From: Clostridiales bacterium
GTDB lineage: Bacteria > Bacillota > Clostridia > Oscillospirales > Butyricicoccaceae
NCBI GenBank assembly: GCA_019418305.1
Contig: DYCA01000014.1
Span: 1 to 45,088 of the forward strand
Length of the DNA: 45,088 bases
Direction of reading: 5' to 3'
Under the pieces are notes generated by a model that searched no databases, had not been told where the DNA came from, and saw only the letters and a list, made by a program, of their open reading frames with translations. Both the position numbers and the translations under genes were made by a program. Positions 1 through 8,247 of this stretch are shown piece by piece (within the stretch, counting starts at the first letter, position 1; each line of letters begins with the position of its first letter).

Positions 1-83
1 GCATCGCAAAGGAAATCCGCACACTCATGAAAGCGGCAGGCAATCGTGAAAACAAGCGTGTAACAGTCGATATCCTTGACTGA
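1..83 (+). CDS. khpA: KhpA-like KH-domain RNA-binding protein, C-terminal end (5' part outside window)
   Basis: The frame starting at base 3 reads 26 residues (IAKEIRTLMKAAG...VDILD) and stops at TGA 81-83. The pattern IAKEIRTL-KAA followed by a short basic stretch and a final beta strand matches the end of the small KH-domain protein KhpA, which binds RNA with KhpB and is linked to cell elongation and division. It lies just upstream of rimM-trmD, the usual rpsP-khpA-rimM-trmD order in Bacillota, and this context supports the call. Only the C-terminus is visible, so the KH GxxG loop cannot be checked. It ends about 40 bases before a strong terminator-like hairpin. Confidence 0.75.
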   Translation, partial: IAKEIRTLMKAAGNRENKRVTVDILD

Positions 84-121
84 ATCGACAGGAATCCGAT
101 TTCCGTCGAATAACGCCGTAT

Positions 122-150
122 AAAAATCGCCGCGCTGCGGCGATTTTTTG
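122..150 (+). terminator. Rho-independent terminator after khpA
   Basis: A perfect stem ATCGCCGC/GCGGCGAT (126-133 with 137-144) has a 3-base loop. It is flanked by A's on the left and six T's on the right (144-149). It lies between khpA and rimM, so rimM-trmD may depend on readthrough or on a promoter I could not identify. Confidence 0.85.
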
Positions 151-205
151 TTATTTGCGCGCGTTTTCCGCGCGCCATTCCCCCAATGAAAGCGGAGGAG
201 GCAAC

Positions 206-712
206 ATGCCAAAACAATTTTTAGAGGCCGGAAAAATCGTCGGCACGCACGGCGTGCGCGGCGACCTGAAGGTGCAGAGCTGGTGCGACAGCCCCGAGGT
301 GCTCTGCGACTTCGATACCCTGTATCTGGACGAGAATACGCCCGTGAACGTGGAAAAAGCGCAGGTGCATAAAAATGTCGTGCTGATGCATCTCAGCGGC
401 ATCGACACAGTCGAGGCTGCCGAGGCGCTGCGCGGCCGCGTGCTGCATCTCGATCGGGAGGACGTGGACCTGCCGGACGATTTGGTGTTCATTCAGGATA
501 TTCTCGGCTTTACCGTACACGACCGCCGCACGGACTGCGAAGTCGGCAAGCTGCGCGATGTGCTGACGACCAACCCGGCGCACGACATGTACGAAATCAA
601 AACCCCCGAGGGCCGTCTGGTCTATGTGCCTGCTGCAAAACCCTTTTTACAGGAGATCGACATGCAGGCGGGCGTGATTTATATCGAAAGCATCGAGGGA
701 TTGCTGGAATGA
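206..712 (+). CDS. rimM: Ribosome maturation factor RimM
   Basis: The product is 168 residues, the usual family length. RimM assists late maturation of the 30S head and binds ribosomal protein S19. The N-terminal beta-barrel domain (about residues 3-85) begins with the characteristic LEAGKIVGTHGVRGDLKV stretch. A PRC-barrel domain follows (about 90-166) and contains VGKLRDVL, with YVPAAKPFLQEID near the end. The ATG at 206 was chosen because it follows GGAGGAG (194-200) at good spacing and matches family starts. The open frame extends further upstream without a ribosome binding site. The stop overlaps the trmD start by four bases (ATGA), indicating translational coupling. Confidence 0.96.
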   Translation: MPKQFLEAGKIVGTHGVRGDLKVQSWCDSPEVLCDFDTLYLDENTPVNVEKAQVHKNVVLMHLSGIDTVEAAEALRGRVLHLDREDVDLPDDLVFIQDILGFTVHDRRTDCEVGKLRDVLTTNPAHDMYEIKTPEGRLVYVPAAKPFLQEIDMQAGVIYIESIEGLLE

Positions 713-1443
713 AAATCGATATCATGACGCTGTTTCCTGAAATGATCAACGCGGTCATGCGGGAGAGCATCATCGGCCGCGCGCAGGAAAAGGGGCTGGT
801 TGAGGTGCGCGCGACCAACATCCGTGACTATGCGCTCGACAAGCACCACAAGGCGGACGACGCACCCTATGGCGGCGGCCGCGGTCAGGTCATGCTGGCC
901 GAGCCGCTCTATCTGTGCCATGAAGCGCTGTGTGCGGGTGAACATGTGCACACGGTGTTCCTGTCCGCGCAGGGACGGCCGTTTAACCAGCAAAAGGCGC
1001 GCGAACTGCTCGCACACGAACACTTTATTCTGGTCTGCGGACATTACGAGGGCATCGACCAGAGATTTATCGACGCCTGTGTGGATGAGGAAATCTCCAT
1101 CGGCGACTTTGTGTTGACCGGCGGCGAAATTCCCGCGATGGCGGTCGCGGATGCGGTGTGTCGCATGGTGCCGGGCGTATTGCCTGACGAGGAGGCGTTC
1201 ACCGCAGAAAGCCACTGGGACGGACTGCTCGAGCATCCGCAGTACACCCGTCCGGAGGTCTGGCGCGGCCGCGCGGTACCCGAGGTACTGCTCTCCGGCC
1301 ATCACGCCAACATCGAGGCATGGCGGCGTGAAATGAGCCTGCGCCGCACCAAGGCTGACCGGCCCGACCTGTACGCGCATTTTGTGCCGCGTGATAAGCA
1401 GGACAAAAAAATTCTCGATAAAATCGAAAAGCCGGACGGCTGA
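709..1443 (+). CDS. trmD: tRNA (guanosine(37)-N1)-methyltransferase TrmD
   Basis: The product is 244 residues, typical for the family. TrmD methylates N1 of G37 next to the anticodon using S-adenosylmethionine and so prevents +1 frameshifting. Diagnostic stretches are the start MKIDIMTLFPEM, DDAPYGGG, LVCGHYEGIDQR and the knot segment SIGDFVLTGGE, which together mark the SPOUT trefoil knot that binds AdoMet. The loop after GGG reads RGQVM, whereas many family members have AGMVM. This is a conservative-looking variant in an otherwise intact protein. The start overlaps the end of rimM. The stop codon lies in the loop of the following terminator hairpin. Confidence 0.97.
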   Translation: MKIDIMTLFPEMINAVMRESIIGRAQEKGLVEVRATNIRDYALDKHHKADDAPYGGGRGQVMLAEPLYLCHEALCAGEHVHTVFLSAQGRPFNQQKARELLAHEHFILVCGHYEGIDQRFIDACVDEEISIGDFVLTGGEIPAMAVADAVCRMVPGVLPDEEAFTAESHWDGLLEHPQYTRPEVWRGRAVPEVLLSGHHANIEAWRREMSLRRTKADRPDLYAHFVPRDKQDKKILDKIEKPDG

Positions 1444-1464
1444 ACCGTCCGGCTTTTGCTTTTT
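1427..1464. terminator. Bidirectional terminator between trmD and the convergent kinase gene
   Basis: A 13-bp stem runs AAAAGCCGGACGG (1427-1439) against CCGTCCGGCTTTT (1445-1457). T-rich sequence follows on the + side and A-rich sequence precedes it, so it can act on both strands. The trmD stop codon TGA (1441-1443) sits inside the loop. The convergent pfkB gene ends at 1466. Confidence 0.85.
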
Positions 1465-1465
1465 C

Positions 1466-2407
1466 TTACAGTATGTAGACCTGCGTGGTCTCGTACACTT
1501 CGTATACCTTTTTCAGAGACGCCATTTCCGTACCCGCAAGGCGGCTGCACGCACGCGCGGTTGCCACCGCATAGCGCGCCATCTCGTCAAACTTGAGTTT
1601 GTTGTTCATCGAGTTTGCAATCGCGCCCACCATCGCATCGCCCGTACCGACCGAACCCTCGTCGTAAATCTTGGGATTGGTGTTGACATAGAGCGCCTCG
1701 GACTCGTCCTTGGAAACCAGCACCGCGCCCTCCTGGCTCATCGATACGCACACCGCACGCGCGCCCATGTCAAGCATCTTGCGCGCGGAAATCACGACCA
1801 CCTCGGGGTCGGCGGAGGGCTTGTCACCCACGGCCTCTGCCAGCTCAAAGATATTCGGCTTAACAAAGTCCGGCTCACATTTCAGCGCTTCGAGCAGCAA
1901 ATCGCCCTGTGCATCGATAATCAGCTTGCAGCCGCGCTTTTTGATGAGCTTGCACAGCTTGCGATAATTCTTAAGCGGGAAATCCGGCGGTGTAGAACCG
2001 GCCAAAACGAAAATGTTCCCCTCATGCAGGTACATTTCCATGCGGTCGAGCAGACGCAGGAAATCCGCGTCCTCAATCTTGCTGCCCGGTTCATTTACTT
2101 CGGTGTGCCCGCCTTGCGCGTCAATAATCTGCGTATTCACACGCATCTGGCCCGAAATATCGACAAAATCATGGTGGATATCGCCGGATGTCAGCATATC
2201 CTTGACGATACGGCCGTTTGTTCCTCCGCAAAAGCCCAGCGCAACACTGTTACCGCCAAGAGCCTTGATTGCACGGGATACATTGATGCCCTTGCCGCCC
2301 GGCTCCAGTTGGCTGGATACTGCACGATTGAGCTTGCCGACCACCAGCGGATGCTCAATTCGCAGAGTACGGTCCAGCGCAGCATTGAGCGTTATCGTGA
2401 TAATCAT
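1466..2407 (-). CDS. pfkB: PfkB-family 1-phosphofructokinase (hexose-phosphate kinase)
   Basis: The product is 313 residues, the normal length for the FruK/LacC branch of the ribokinase-like PfkB family. These enzymes phosphorylate fructose-1-phosphate or tagatose-6-phosphate with ATP in the cytoplasm. The start MIITITLNAALD is the classical beginning of this branch. PGGKGINVSRAI (near residue 37) is PfkB signature 1. GSVGTGDAMVGA near residue 253 is signature 2 and carries the catalytic Asp, although this position is more often GAGDSMVAG. The ATG is preceded by AGGAGG. No fru PTS or DeoR regulator is adjacent, so the exact substrate (fructose-1-P or tagatose-6-P) is not settled. It has its own promoter and shares a terminator with trmD. 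Confidence 0.87.
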   Translation of the reverse strand: MIITITLNAALDRTLRIEHPLVVGKLNRAVSSQLEPGGKGINVSRAIKALGGNSVALGFCGGTNGRIVKDMLTSGDIHHDFVDISGQMRVNTQIIDAQGGHTEVNEPGSKIEDADFLRLLDRMEMYLHEGNIFVLAGSTPPDFPLKNYRKLCKLIKKRGCKLIIDAQGDLLLEALKCEPDFVKPNIFELAEAVGDKPSADPEVVVISARKMLDMGARAVCVSMSQEGAVLVSKDESEALYVNTNPKIYDEGSVGTGDAMVGAIANSMNNKLKFDEMARYAVATARACSRLAGTEMASLKKVYEVYETTQVYIL

Positions 2408-2446
2408 GGGGCGCCCCTCCTGTTATTTATTTTACTCTTACTTTTT

Positions 2447-2475
2447 ATTTTACCGAATCGCGCGCGTAATGTAAA
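2447..2475 (-). promoter_or_regulatory. SigA-type promoter for pfkB
   Basis: On the minus strand there is a -35 TTTACA (2470-2475), a 17-base spacer and a -10 TAAAAT (2447-2452). It lies about 40 bases upstream of the pfkB start. Confidence 0.65.
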
Positions 2476-2518
2476 TGCTTTTTGTAAAGTTTCATGGAAA
2501 AGCTCTGCACACGCTGTC

Positions 2519-3307
2519 TCAGAACCCCTGGTATACCAATTCCTGCACAAGCCGCACATAAAAGCCGCGTACATCAAAGCCCCCATCCACGCCTTGCGCA
2601 TCCACCAGCTGCTGATGGCTGACGCCCTCCAGCGTGCCGCGGTAGCGGCCCCAGCGGGCAGACTGCGGTGTTACCAGCCCGTCGCTGTCGCCGTGCGCGG
2701 GATAAAACAGACCATACGTCAGCCGCATTGCAGTATCCGTGTTGTTTTTGCCCAGCCGTGCGCCCCAGCTTTGATAATAAACGCAGTTCGCATCCGGATG
2801 GGTGCGGTTAAATTCCTCCAGATAGGCAGGCGTGAGCTGCTCGCCCGCACGCAGCGCGTCCGGATTTTGGTCTCCGCCGCGCCGCCACCATGCGTCGTTG
2901 CCGCGCGCCCAGACCGCAACGCCCGGCCGCGCACACAGCAACAGCTCCGCCACACGCGAACCGCGGTTGGGGGTGGACAGCATTGTCAGCGATGCAACAT
3001 ATTTCCCATATCCCATCGCCGAAATCAGATGCCGCGCTTCCAGTCCGCCCTTGGAGTGGGCGATAATGTTGACGCGCTCACAGCCGTATAAACGCAGCAT
3101 TTTGCGCACCGTTTCGGCCAGCTGCGCCGCGCCGGTTTCGATGCTGCCCCAAGCATCCTGCCCGCCGAAGCAGACCTCCGCGCCATGTGCACGCAGCACA
3201 TCCGGCACGCGCCCCCACGGCACATACAGCCCGCCGCGCTCGGTAACGCCCAAGCCGTGCGCCAGAAGGATGGGATAACGGGTTTTGCAATCCTGTTTCC
3301 GACTCAT
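2519..3307 (-). CDS. Lipase-like alpha/beta hydrolase
   Basis: The product is 262 residues. An oxyanion-hole HGLG motif sits at residues 17-20, followed by the nucleophile elbow AHSKGG with Ser85. Alanine at the first elbow position resembles the AxSxG elbow of Bacillus lipases. A later GDSDGLV carries the probable catalytic Asp and GVSHQQLVD the probable His. The stretch WGSIETGAAQLAETV before the elbow is typical of triacylglycerol-lipase-like esterases. No signal peptide is visible, so it is probably cytoplasmic and the substrate is unknown. The ATG at 3307 overlaps the rlmH stop by four bases. The frame remains open further upstream, but that part lies inside rlmH and is rejected. It is the last gene of the long minus-strand wal-region run. 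Confidence 0.8.
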   Translation of the reverse strand: MSRKQDCKTRYPILLAHGLGVTERGGLYVPWGRVPDVLRAHGAEVCFGGQDAWGSIETGAAQLAETVRKMLRLYGCERVNIIAHSKGGLEARHLISAMGYGKYVASLTMLSTPNRGSRVAELLLCARPGVAVWARGNDAWWRRGGDQNPDALRAGEQLTPAYLEEFNRTHPDANCVYYQSWGARLGKNNTDTAMRLTYGLFYPAHGDSDGLVTPQSARWGRYRGTLEGVSHQQLVDAQGVDGGFDVRGFYVRLVQELVYQGF

Positions 3308-3786
3308 TTGTGATATTTCCCGCCTGATGCAATGTTCAGCGCACGGTACAACTGCTCGAGCACCATCACGCGCGCAAGGTGGTGCGGGAAGGTCATGGGT
3401 GACATGGAAAGCCGCAGCGCAGCCCGCGTCTTGATTTTGTCGGACAGGCCGCACGACCCGCCAATCACCAGACACAGGCGGCTTGTACCGCTCACGGTCA
3501 GGCGGCCGAGATAGGCTGCCAGCTGCTCGGAGGACATTTCCTTGCCCTCCACACACAGCGCAATCACCGACGCGCCCTGTGGGATTTTGTCCTCAATGAG
3601 CGCCGCCTCCTTGTCCAACGCCTGCCGGGTCTCGCCCTCCGAGGGCGTCTGCGGCAAGCGCTGCTCGGGCAGCTCTATAATTTCTAATTTACAATATGCG
3701 CCAAGGCGCTTGACATATTCGCGCACAGCGTCCGCCCAGAATTTTTCTCCGAGCTTGCCCACGCAAATCAGCCGGACAGAGAGCAT
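3304..3786 (-). CDS. rlmH: 23S rRNA (pseudouridine(1915)-N3)-methyltransferase RlmH
   Basis: The product is 160 residues, the standard size. RlmH methylates pseudouridine 1915 in helix 69 of 23S rRNA on assembled 70S ribosomes. The SPOUT fold is recognisable from LCLVIGGSCGLSD (AdoMet-binding knot), LSMSPMTFPHHLARVMVLEQLYRA and the terminal GGKYHK, where most homologues end in YHR or YHK. The start overlaps the end of walJ by 19 bases and the stop overlaps the lipase start by four. Linkage of rlmH to the walRK cluster is conserved in Bacillota. Confidence 0.96.
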   Translation of the reverse strand: MLSVRLICVGKLGEKFWADAVREYVKRLGAYCKLEIIELPEQRLPQTPSEGETRQALDKEAALIEDKIPQGASVIALCVEGKEMSSEQLAAYLGRLTVSGTSRLCLVIGGSCGLSDKIKTRAALRLSMSPMTFPHHLARVMVLEQLYRALNIASGGKYHK

Positions 3787-4577
3787 ACTGCTTCCTCCCC
3801 AAACACAACCGGTGTTTCCATGCGCTCCCGCGGCGCAACCTGCACCGCACAGTCCGGCAGACCGTGCAGCGCGCTGACCGTCTGCTGCAGCGCAAGCGCC
3901 GGCATGTTGTTCTTTTCACTCAGATGCGCCAGCACCAGATTGCGCGTGCCGTGCCGCACCAAATCAGCTGCAAACACTGCGCAGTCCGGATTGGACAGAT
4001 GGCCCGCGGGTCCGGCCACACGCATTTTGAGCGGATACGGATATGGTCCTGCCTGCAGCATATGCGGGTCATGGTTGCTCTCCAGCACGACCGTCTCGCA
4101 GCCGCGCAGTAATTCCGCCGCTTCGCGCGGCACAAAGCCCAAATCGGTGGCAAAACCGAAACGATGGCTGCCGTGTTCGAGTATGTAGCCGACGCTCTCC
4201 GCCGCATCGTGCGGCGTGGCAAAGGTTGCAATATCCACATTGCGCACCCAGAAGCCCTCACCGCTTTCAAATTCGTTTAAGCGGTCGGCGCAGGACGGGT
4301 CTTTTGCCGCCAATGCTTCAGCCGTGCCGCGCGAGGCAAACACCGGCGCTTTCGCCTTTTTCAAAAACATCGGCAGGCCCTTGACATGGTCGATATGCTC
4401 ATGCGTAAGCAACACGGCGGAAACGTCTGTAAGTCCAAGGCCCAGCTCAGCCAATGCCGTGGTTATCTTGCGCAGAGAAACGCCCAAATCAATCAGAATC
4501 GCCGTCCCGTCCGCCATGTACAAGCCGCAGTTGCCCGTCGACCCGCTTGCAATACTGAAATAATACCGCTCCGCCAA
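3768..4577 (-). CDS. walJ: WalJ/YycJ-type metallo-beta-lactamase-fold hydrolase
   Basis: The product is 269 residues when started at the TTG at 4577, which follows AAAGGAG at good spacing and puts the typical FSIASGSTGNC near the N-terminus. An in-frame TTG 24 bases earlier has no comparable ribosome binding site. The metal-binding motif THEHIDH lies in the first third. Further ligands are supplied by ATPHDA, FATDLG, ESNHD and the family-typical GHLSN. WalJ is a predicted exonuclease-like MBL protein linked to the WalRK cell-wall system and to coordination of division with replication. The placement downstream of walI (with murA between) and upstream of rlmH supports the name. The exact in vivo substrate is not established. 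Confidence 0.9.
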   Translation of the reverse strand: MAERYYFSIASGSTGNCGLYMADGTAILIDLGVSLRKITTALAELGLGLTDVSAVLLTHEHIDHVKGLPMFLKKAKAPVFASRGTAEALAAKDPSCADRLNEFESGEGFWVRNVDIATFATPHDAAESVGYILEHGSHRFGFATDLGFVPREAAELLRGCETVVLESNHDPHMLQAGPYPYPLKMRVAGPAGHLSNPDCAVFAADLVRHGTRNLVLAHLSEKNNMPALALQQTVSALHGLPDCAVQVAPRERMETPVVFGEEAVCSLSG

Positions 4578-4597
4578 TGCTGAAACTCCTTTACTTT

Positions 4598-4632
4598 CCA
4601 AAACAGCGGAGAGGTTGCCCCCTCCGCTGTTT
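4598..4632 (-). terminator. Terminator-like hairpin between murA and walJ
   Basis: An 11-bp stem runs AAACAGCGGAG (4601-4611) against CTCCGCTGTTT (4622-4632). Read on the minus strand it is followed by only four T's, so termination is probably partial and walJ-rlmH could still be reached by readthrough. Confidence 0.6.
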
Positions 4633-4643
4633 GTGTTCCTTTT

Positions 4644-5939
4644 TTACGCGCGCTCAGCCGCACCCATGGAATCCGGGATTTCGGAGCGGTACATATCCGC
4701 ACCCAACGCCACGAATTTTTCCACCAGCGTCTCATAGCCGCGTTCAATGTTCTGCACCTGCTCAACCTCGGTCACGCCCTTGGCCGCAAGACCCGCGATA
4801 ACCATGGCCGCGCCCGCGCGCAGGTCGTGCGCGCGCACCGGTGCGCCCTTAAATTCTTCTACACCCTCAATAACCGCAATCTTTCCGTCGACATGGATGT
4901 TCGCACCCATGCGCGCCAGCTCTTCGGTATAACGGTAACGGCTGTCCCACACGCCCTCGGTGACGATGCTCGTACCTTCGGCAAGGCACAGTGCAGTGGT
5001 CATCTGCGGCTGCATATCAGTCGGGAAGCCCGGATAAGGCATGGTCTTGATGTTGGTCTTGGTCAGGCGACCCTCGCGGCGCACCAGCACCGCGTCGTCA
5101 AACTCGGTGACCTCGACATTCATCTCCTTGAGCTTTGCCGTGATGCATTCGAGGTGCTTCGGGATAACGTTCTTAACCAGCACCGAACCGCCGCAGGCTG
5201 CAACCGCCGCCATAAACGTACCGGCTTCGATCTGATCGGGGATGATGGAATAGGTGCCTCCGTGCAGACGCTCGACGCCGCGAATTTTGATGACGTCCGT
5301 ACCCGCACCCTTAACGTTCGCACCCATCGCGTTAAGGAAATTGGCCAAGTCGACGATATGCGGCTCCTTGGCGCAGTTTTCCATGACGGTCTGACCCTTG
5401 GCCAGCACTGCTGCGAGCATGATGTTCATGGTCGCGCCGACCGACACCACATCGAAATAGATATGTGCACCGTGCAGCCCCTCTTCGGGCGCCTCGGCAC
5501 GAATGTATCCGCCCTTGGGCAGCGTCACTCTGGCGCCCAGCGCTTCAAAGCCCTTGATATGCTGGTCGATCGGACGCACGCCGCCGAAGTTACAGCCGCC
5601 CGGCATGGCGACTTCGGCATAGCCGTATTTACCCAGCAGCACGCCGAGCAAATAATACGAAGCGCGCAGCTTGCGCTCCAGCTCATGCGGCTTCAGGCTG
5701 GGATGCTGTGTATTCTGGATTTCCACCGTTGTTGCGTTGAGCAGCCGAATCTGCGCGCCCAATTCGCGCATGATCTCCAGCTGCAGCGTCACATCAATAA
5801 TCTTGGGCACATTCTCAATGCGAACCGGGCCGTCCGCCAGCAGCGCTGCCGGGACGATCGCAACCGCCGCGTTCTTTGCGCCGGAGATCGTGACCTCTCC
5901 ATTGAGCGTTTTACCGCCGTTGATTACATATTTGGTCAA
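4644..5939 (-). CDS. murA: UDP-N-acetylglucosamine 1-carboxyvinyltransferase MurA
   Basis: The product is 431 residues. MurA transfers enolpyruvate from phosphoenolpyruvate to UDP-GlcNAc, the first committed step of peptidoglycan synthesis. The substrate-binding SGAKNA motif (Lys22) is present. The catalytic cysteine is Cys116 in MPGGCNFG, which is the residue fosfomycin alkylates, so the enzyme should be of the sensitive type. RPIDQHIKGFEALGA and PYPGFPTDMQPQ are further family landmarks. The start is a TTG preceded by a GAGGAG-type site. MurA sits between walI and walJ, whereas in Bacillus walJ follows walI directly, and it has an extended -10 promoter of its own near 6054. Confidence 0.96.
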   Translation of the reverse strand: MTKYVINGGKTLNGEVTISGAKNAAVAIVPAALLADGPVRIENVPKIIDVTLQLEIMRELGAQIRLLNATTVEIQNTQHPSLKPHELERKLRASYYLLGVLLGKYGYAEVAMPGGCNFGGVRPIDQHIKGFEALGARVTLPKGGYIRAEAPEEGLHGAHIYFDVVSVGATMNIMLAAVLAKGQTVMENCAKEPHIVDLANFLNAMGANVKGAGTDVIKIRGVERLHGGTYSIIPDQIEAGTFMAAVAACGGSVLVKNVIPKHLECITAKLKEMNVEVTEFDDAVLVRREGRLTKTNIKTMPYPGFPTDMQPQMTTALCLAEGTSIVTEGVWDSRYRYTEELARMGANIHVDGKIAVIEGVEEFKGAPVRAHDLRAGAAMVIAGLAAKGVTEVEQVQNIERGYETLVEKFVALGADMYRSEIPDSMGAAERA

Positions 5940-6053
5940 ACCTACCTACTCCTCACTGTTGCAATACGCGTAACCGCCGCGTGAACTGTCTTGCTACTGT
6001 ATTCTATGACCGGGCGCACACATGCGTGCACCCGCAAATTTTCTCACCAATCT

Positions 6054-6062
6054 ATTGTACCA
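6054..6062 (-). promoter_or_regulatory. Extended -10 promoter for murA
   Basis: On the minus strand the sequence TGGTACAAT forms an extended -10 (TG-n-TACAAT) at 6054-6062, about 115 bases upstream of murA. No good -35 is seen, and the -35 region lies in the A/T-rich end of walI. The leader between it and murA is unusually long. Confidence 0.5.
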
Positions 6063-6089
6063 CAATTTTCGATAAAGGAAAGTTTTTTT

Positions 6090-6914
6090 TCAATTTTCCT
6101 GGTCTACAATCGTTTTTTTGGCACAATCCACCAAATATTCACCAGAATCCGTCGAAATCTTCCAAGTCGGCGTAAGCTGCAGTCGGCGATTGCTGTCCAT
6201 CTCCATACGATAGCCGGCCGTCATCGAGTCAATCCTCCCAACCTCCTGCGCGCGCGCGGCAAATTCCAGCAAAGCATCCGCCGCATTGCAGGATACGCCG
6301 CTGCCCTGCACGGTGGTATACGGTGTGCCAAAGCTCCACAAACCGGTTAAAGCAACGCCGCCGTCCTCATCAAATTGCAGCGTTAACCGGCGGTTGTGTA
6401 CCGGCTGCCCCGCGACCGTACCGGTCATCGTGACCGTCAGGCCATCTGCGTGCAGCGATTCGTCCTCCGCCTGCAAGCCCCAGTCGGAAAGCAGCCGCCG
6501 CGCCAGGCGCAGGGCCGCCGAGGCATCCTCCGGCGCGGCCTCGCCCGTCTTGCATTCCGCTTGCACCGTACCGTCCGCACACCACTCGACCTTGCCGCTG
6601 TCGCTTTGGAACAGCACAGTGCCGTCCTCCTGCTCGGTACGCTCGACCGCTTCGCCCAGCATCGCCTGTGCCACCGTTTCCTCATCCGTGCGGCTTCGGT
6701 CAATTGACAGTATCGGCAGCACTTTGTCCTTGGGCAGCCGGAAGTCCTCGTCCAGCTGCCTGCCGTATTCCTGTGTCAGCGTGCGCAGATCGGCCTCCAA
6801 TTCTTCGCTTCTCTGATAATTCTGCCATATCTTGGCGCCGAAGTTGCCGATAAGAAACAGGTTGACCACCAGCAGAATGACGATCAGCACATTCTTTACT
6901 TTATCCCATTGCAA
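6090..6914 (-). CDS. walI: WalI/YycI-like membrane regulator of WalK
   Basis: The product is 274 residues. The N-terminus MQWDKVKNVLIVILLVVNLFL matches the conserved YycI start (MDW-KAK-IFI) and forms one transmembrane helix at about residues 7-28, leaving an extracytoplasmic domain. WalI and WalH contact the sensor kinase WalK in the membrane and adjust its activity. The rest of the protein is diverged, as is normal for this family. The start is a TTG preceded by GGGAGGTGAG, 16 bases after the walH stop. The gene order walR-walK-walH-walI fixes the identity better than sequence similarity alone. Confidence 0.85.
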   Translation of the reverse strand: MQWDKVKNVLIVILLVVNLFLIGNFGAKIWQNYQRSEELEADLRTLTQEYGRQLDEDFRLPKDKVLPILSIDRSRTDEETVAQAMLGEAVERTEQEDGTVLFQSDSGKVEWCADGTVQAECKTGEAAPEDASAALRLARRLLSDWGLQAEDESLHADGLTVTMTGTVAGQPVHNRRLTLQFDEDGGVALTGLWSFGTPYTTVQGSGVSCNAADALLEFAARAQEVGRIDSMTAGYRMEMDSNRRLQLTPTWKISTDSGEYLVDCAKKTIVDQEN

Positions 6915-6930
6915 GCGGCCTCACCTCCCG

Positions 6931-8247
6931 TCAATCTGCGCTTTTCAGATAGAAACGTGCAGGGACGTACGTCCCTTCCTCCTGTGCGCGGTACGCGACC
7001 ATCAGACCGCTCGCCTCTCCCATCGCACCCGCAGCCGCCTGTCTCGCGGGCAGGACGATACGGCTTGTATCCTGCGCAGCAAAACGCTGCAAGCGGACCG
7101 TTGCGGAAACCAGCGCGCCGCCCTCAAATACAAAGGTGGCAAAATCATTCTCACCCAGCACCGGCACACCGCCGTACATCTGCAGAAAGACCAATATCGT
7201 CTGTCCGTTTTCCTGTCCGACCGCATACAGGGACGCATGGGTATTCGTCTCGCCTACGCGCAGCGCCGCATCCAGAATCAGTCGGGCGCAGTCCATCTGC
7301 GCGTCAATCGCGGACTGACCGCTGACCTCGCCCTCTTCATACGCGCGCACTGCGGTATTTTCCGCAGAGGCCGCATACTGCAGCAAGCCTGCTGCGCTCA
7401 CGCGCAGCGTGCTGACATTATCAACGAACACACGCACCTGGTCGTTTTGCTCGGCATAAAAATCCGCATATGCCGTAAATCCGAACGCTTGCAGCAATTC
7501 TTCCAATCCGGTGCCGTTCTGCGTGGAAAACAGGTCGATTTGCTCGTTGTTCAGCAGCGGAAGGGACAGCGCTTCGCTGTCAAACAGCAGCGTTTCCGGA
7601 TACACCGCATACGCCTCGCCCGAAAACTTACAGGGCAGGCCGCGGAAAGCATCCTGCGCGCTTTCCAGCACGTTTTTGTCCGTTTTTGCCGCCGCCGCAT
7701 ACAGCGTGCCGTCCGAAGTGCGCACAAACAGACGCTCCGCGCCCGCCGCATAGATCAGCGTCTCCACATACGTCTCGCTGCCGTCCTTCCATGTGCCGCC
7801 CATCCAGCCCGCGACCGCGCCCAGCGGAATCGCGCCGTGATAGCGTAATTCCGCACAGTCGCCTGCGCGCAGTGCAGCGTTCAGCTCATCTTCTCCGGCA
7901 GGGACCAACTCATCGCCCGTCAGCACCTGCGCCCACAGGTCGCGCACAGCGGCGACCGCCGCATCGATATCCGTCACGTTATACTGCACACCGTACAGCT
8001 GCCCGTCTACTGTCAGCGCAAGCTGCACCGGTTCAGCTGCGGCTACGCCTGACGAGCGCAGCTCATAGCCCACCGCACCGCCAAACAAATGGTCGTGCGC
8101 ACGCCGCATGAGACTATCCGCCGGCATCTGAGCCACATTCAGCCCGGTCAGCCAGTTGGCGCCGCACAGCGTCAAAAGCAGCACTACCAGCACAATCAGC
8201 AACACATTTTTCGCCGTGTTTTTGACCGAACGCTGCGCGCCTTTCAT
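6931..8247 (-). CDS. walH: WalH/YycH-like membrane regulator of WalK
   Basis: The product is 438 residues. A short basic N-terminus is followed by a single transmembrane helix at about residues 14-33 (NVLLIVLVVLLLTLCGANWL), and the remainder is predicted to be outside the cell. It starts with an ATG overlapping the walK stop by four bases and lies directly before walI, the position of YycH in wal operons. YycH proteins act with YycI as accessory regulators of the WalK kinase. Sequence conservation is low, so the assignment rests mostly on operon position, size and topology. No enzymatic motif was seen. Confidence 0.8.
   Translation of the reverse strand: MKGAQRSVKNTAKNVLLIVLVVLLLTLCGANWLTGLNVAQMPADSLMRRAHDHLFGGAVGYELRSSGVAAAEPVQLALTVDGQLYGVQYNVTDIDAAVAAVRDLWAQVLTGDELVPAGEDELNAALRAGDCAELRYHGAIPLGAVAGWMGGTWKDGSETYVETLIYAAGAERLFVRTSDGTLYAAAAKTDKNVLESAQDAFRGLPCKFSGEAYAVYPETLLFDSEALSLPLLNNEQIDLFSTQNGTGLEELLQAFGFTAYADFYAEQNDQVRVFVDNVSTLRVSAAGLLQYAASAENTAVRAYEEGEVSGQSAIDAQMDCARLILDAALRVGETNTHASLYAVGQENGQTILVFLQMYGGVPVLGENDFATFVFEGGALVSATVRLQRFAAQDTSRIVLPARQAAAGAMGEASGLMVAYRAQEEGTYVPARFYLKSAD

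Noticed and set aside
1382..3091. Plus-strand open frame of about 570 codons opposite pfkB and the lipase
   Set aside because: It runs across the pfkB promoter and the terminator, has no family resemblance, and overlaps two well-supported genes.
3308..3556. N-terminal extension of the lipase into rlmH
   Set aside because: The extended part is out-of-frame rlmH sequence. The four-base ATGA overlap gives a natural start at 3307.
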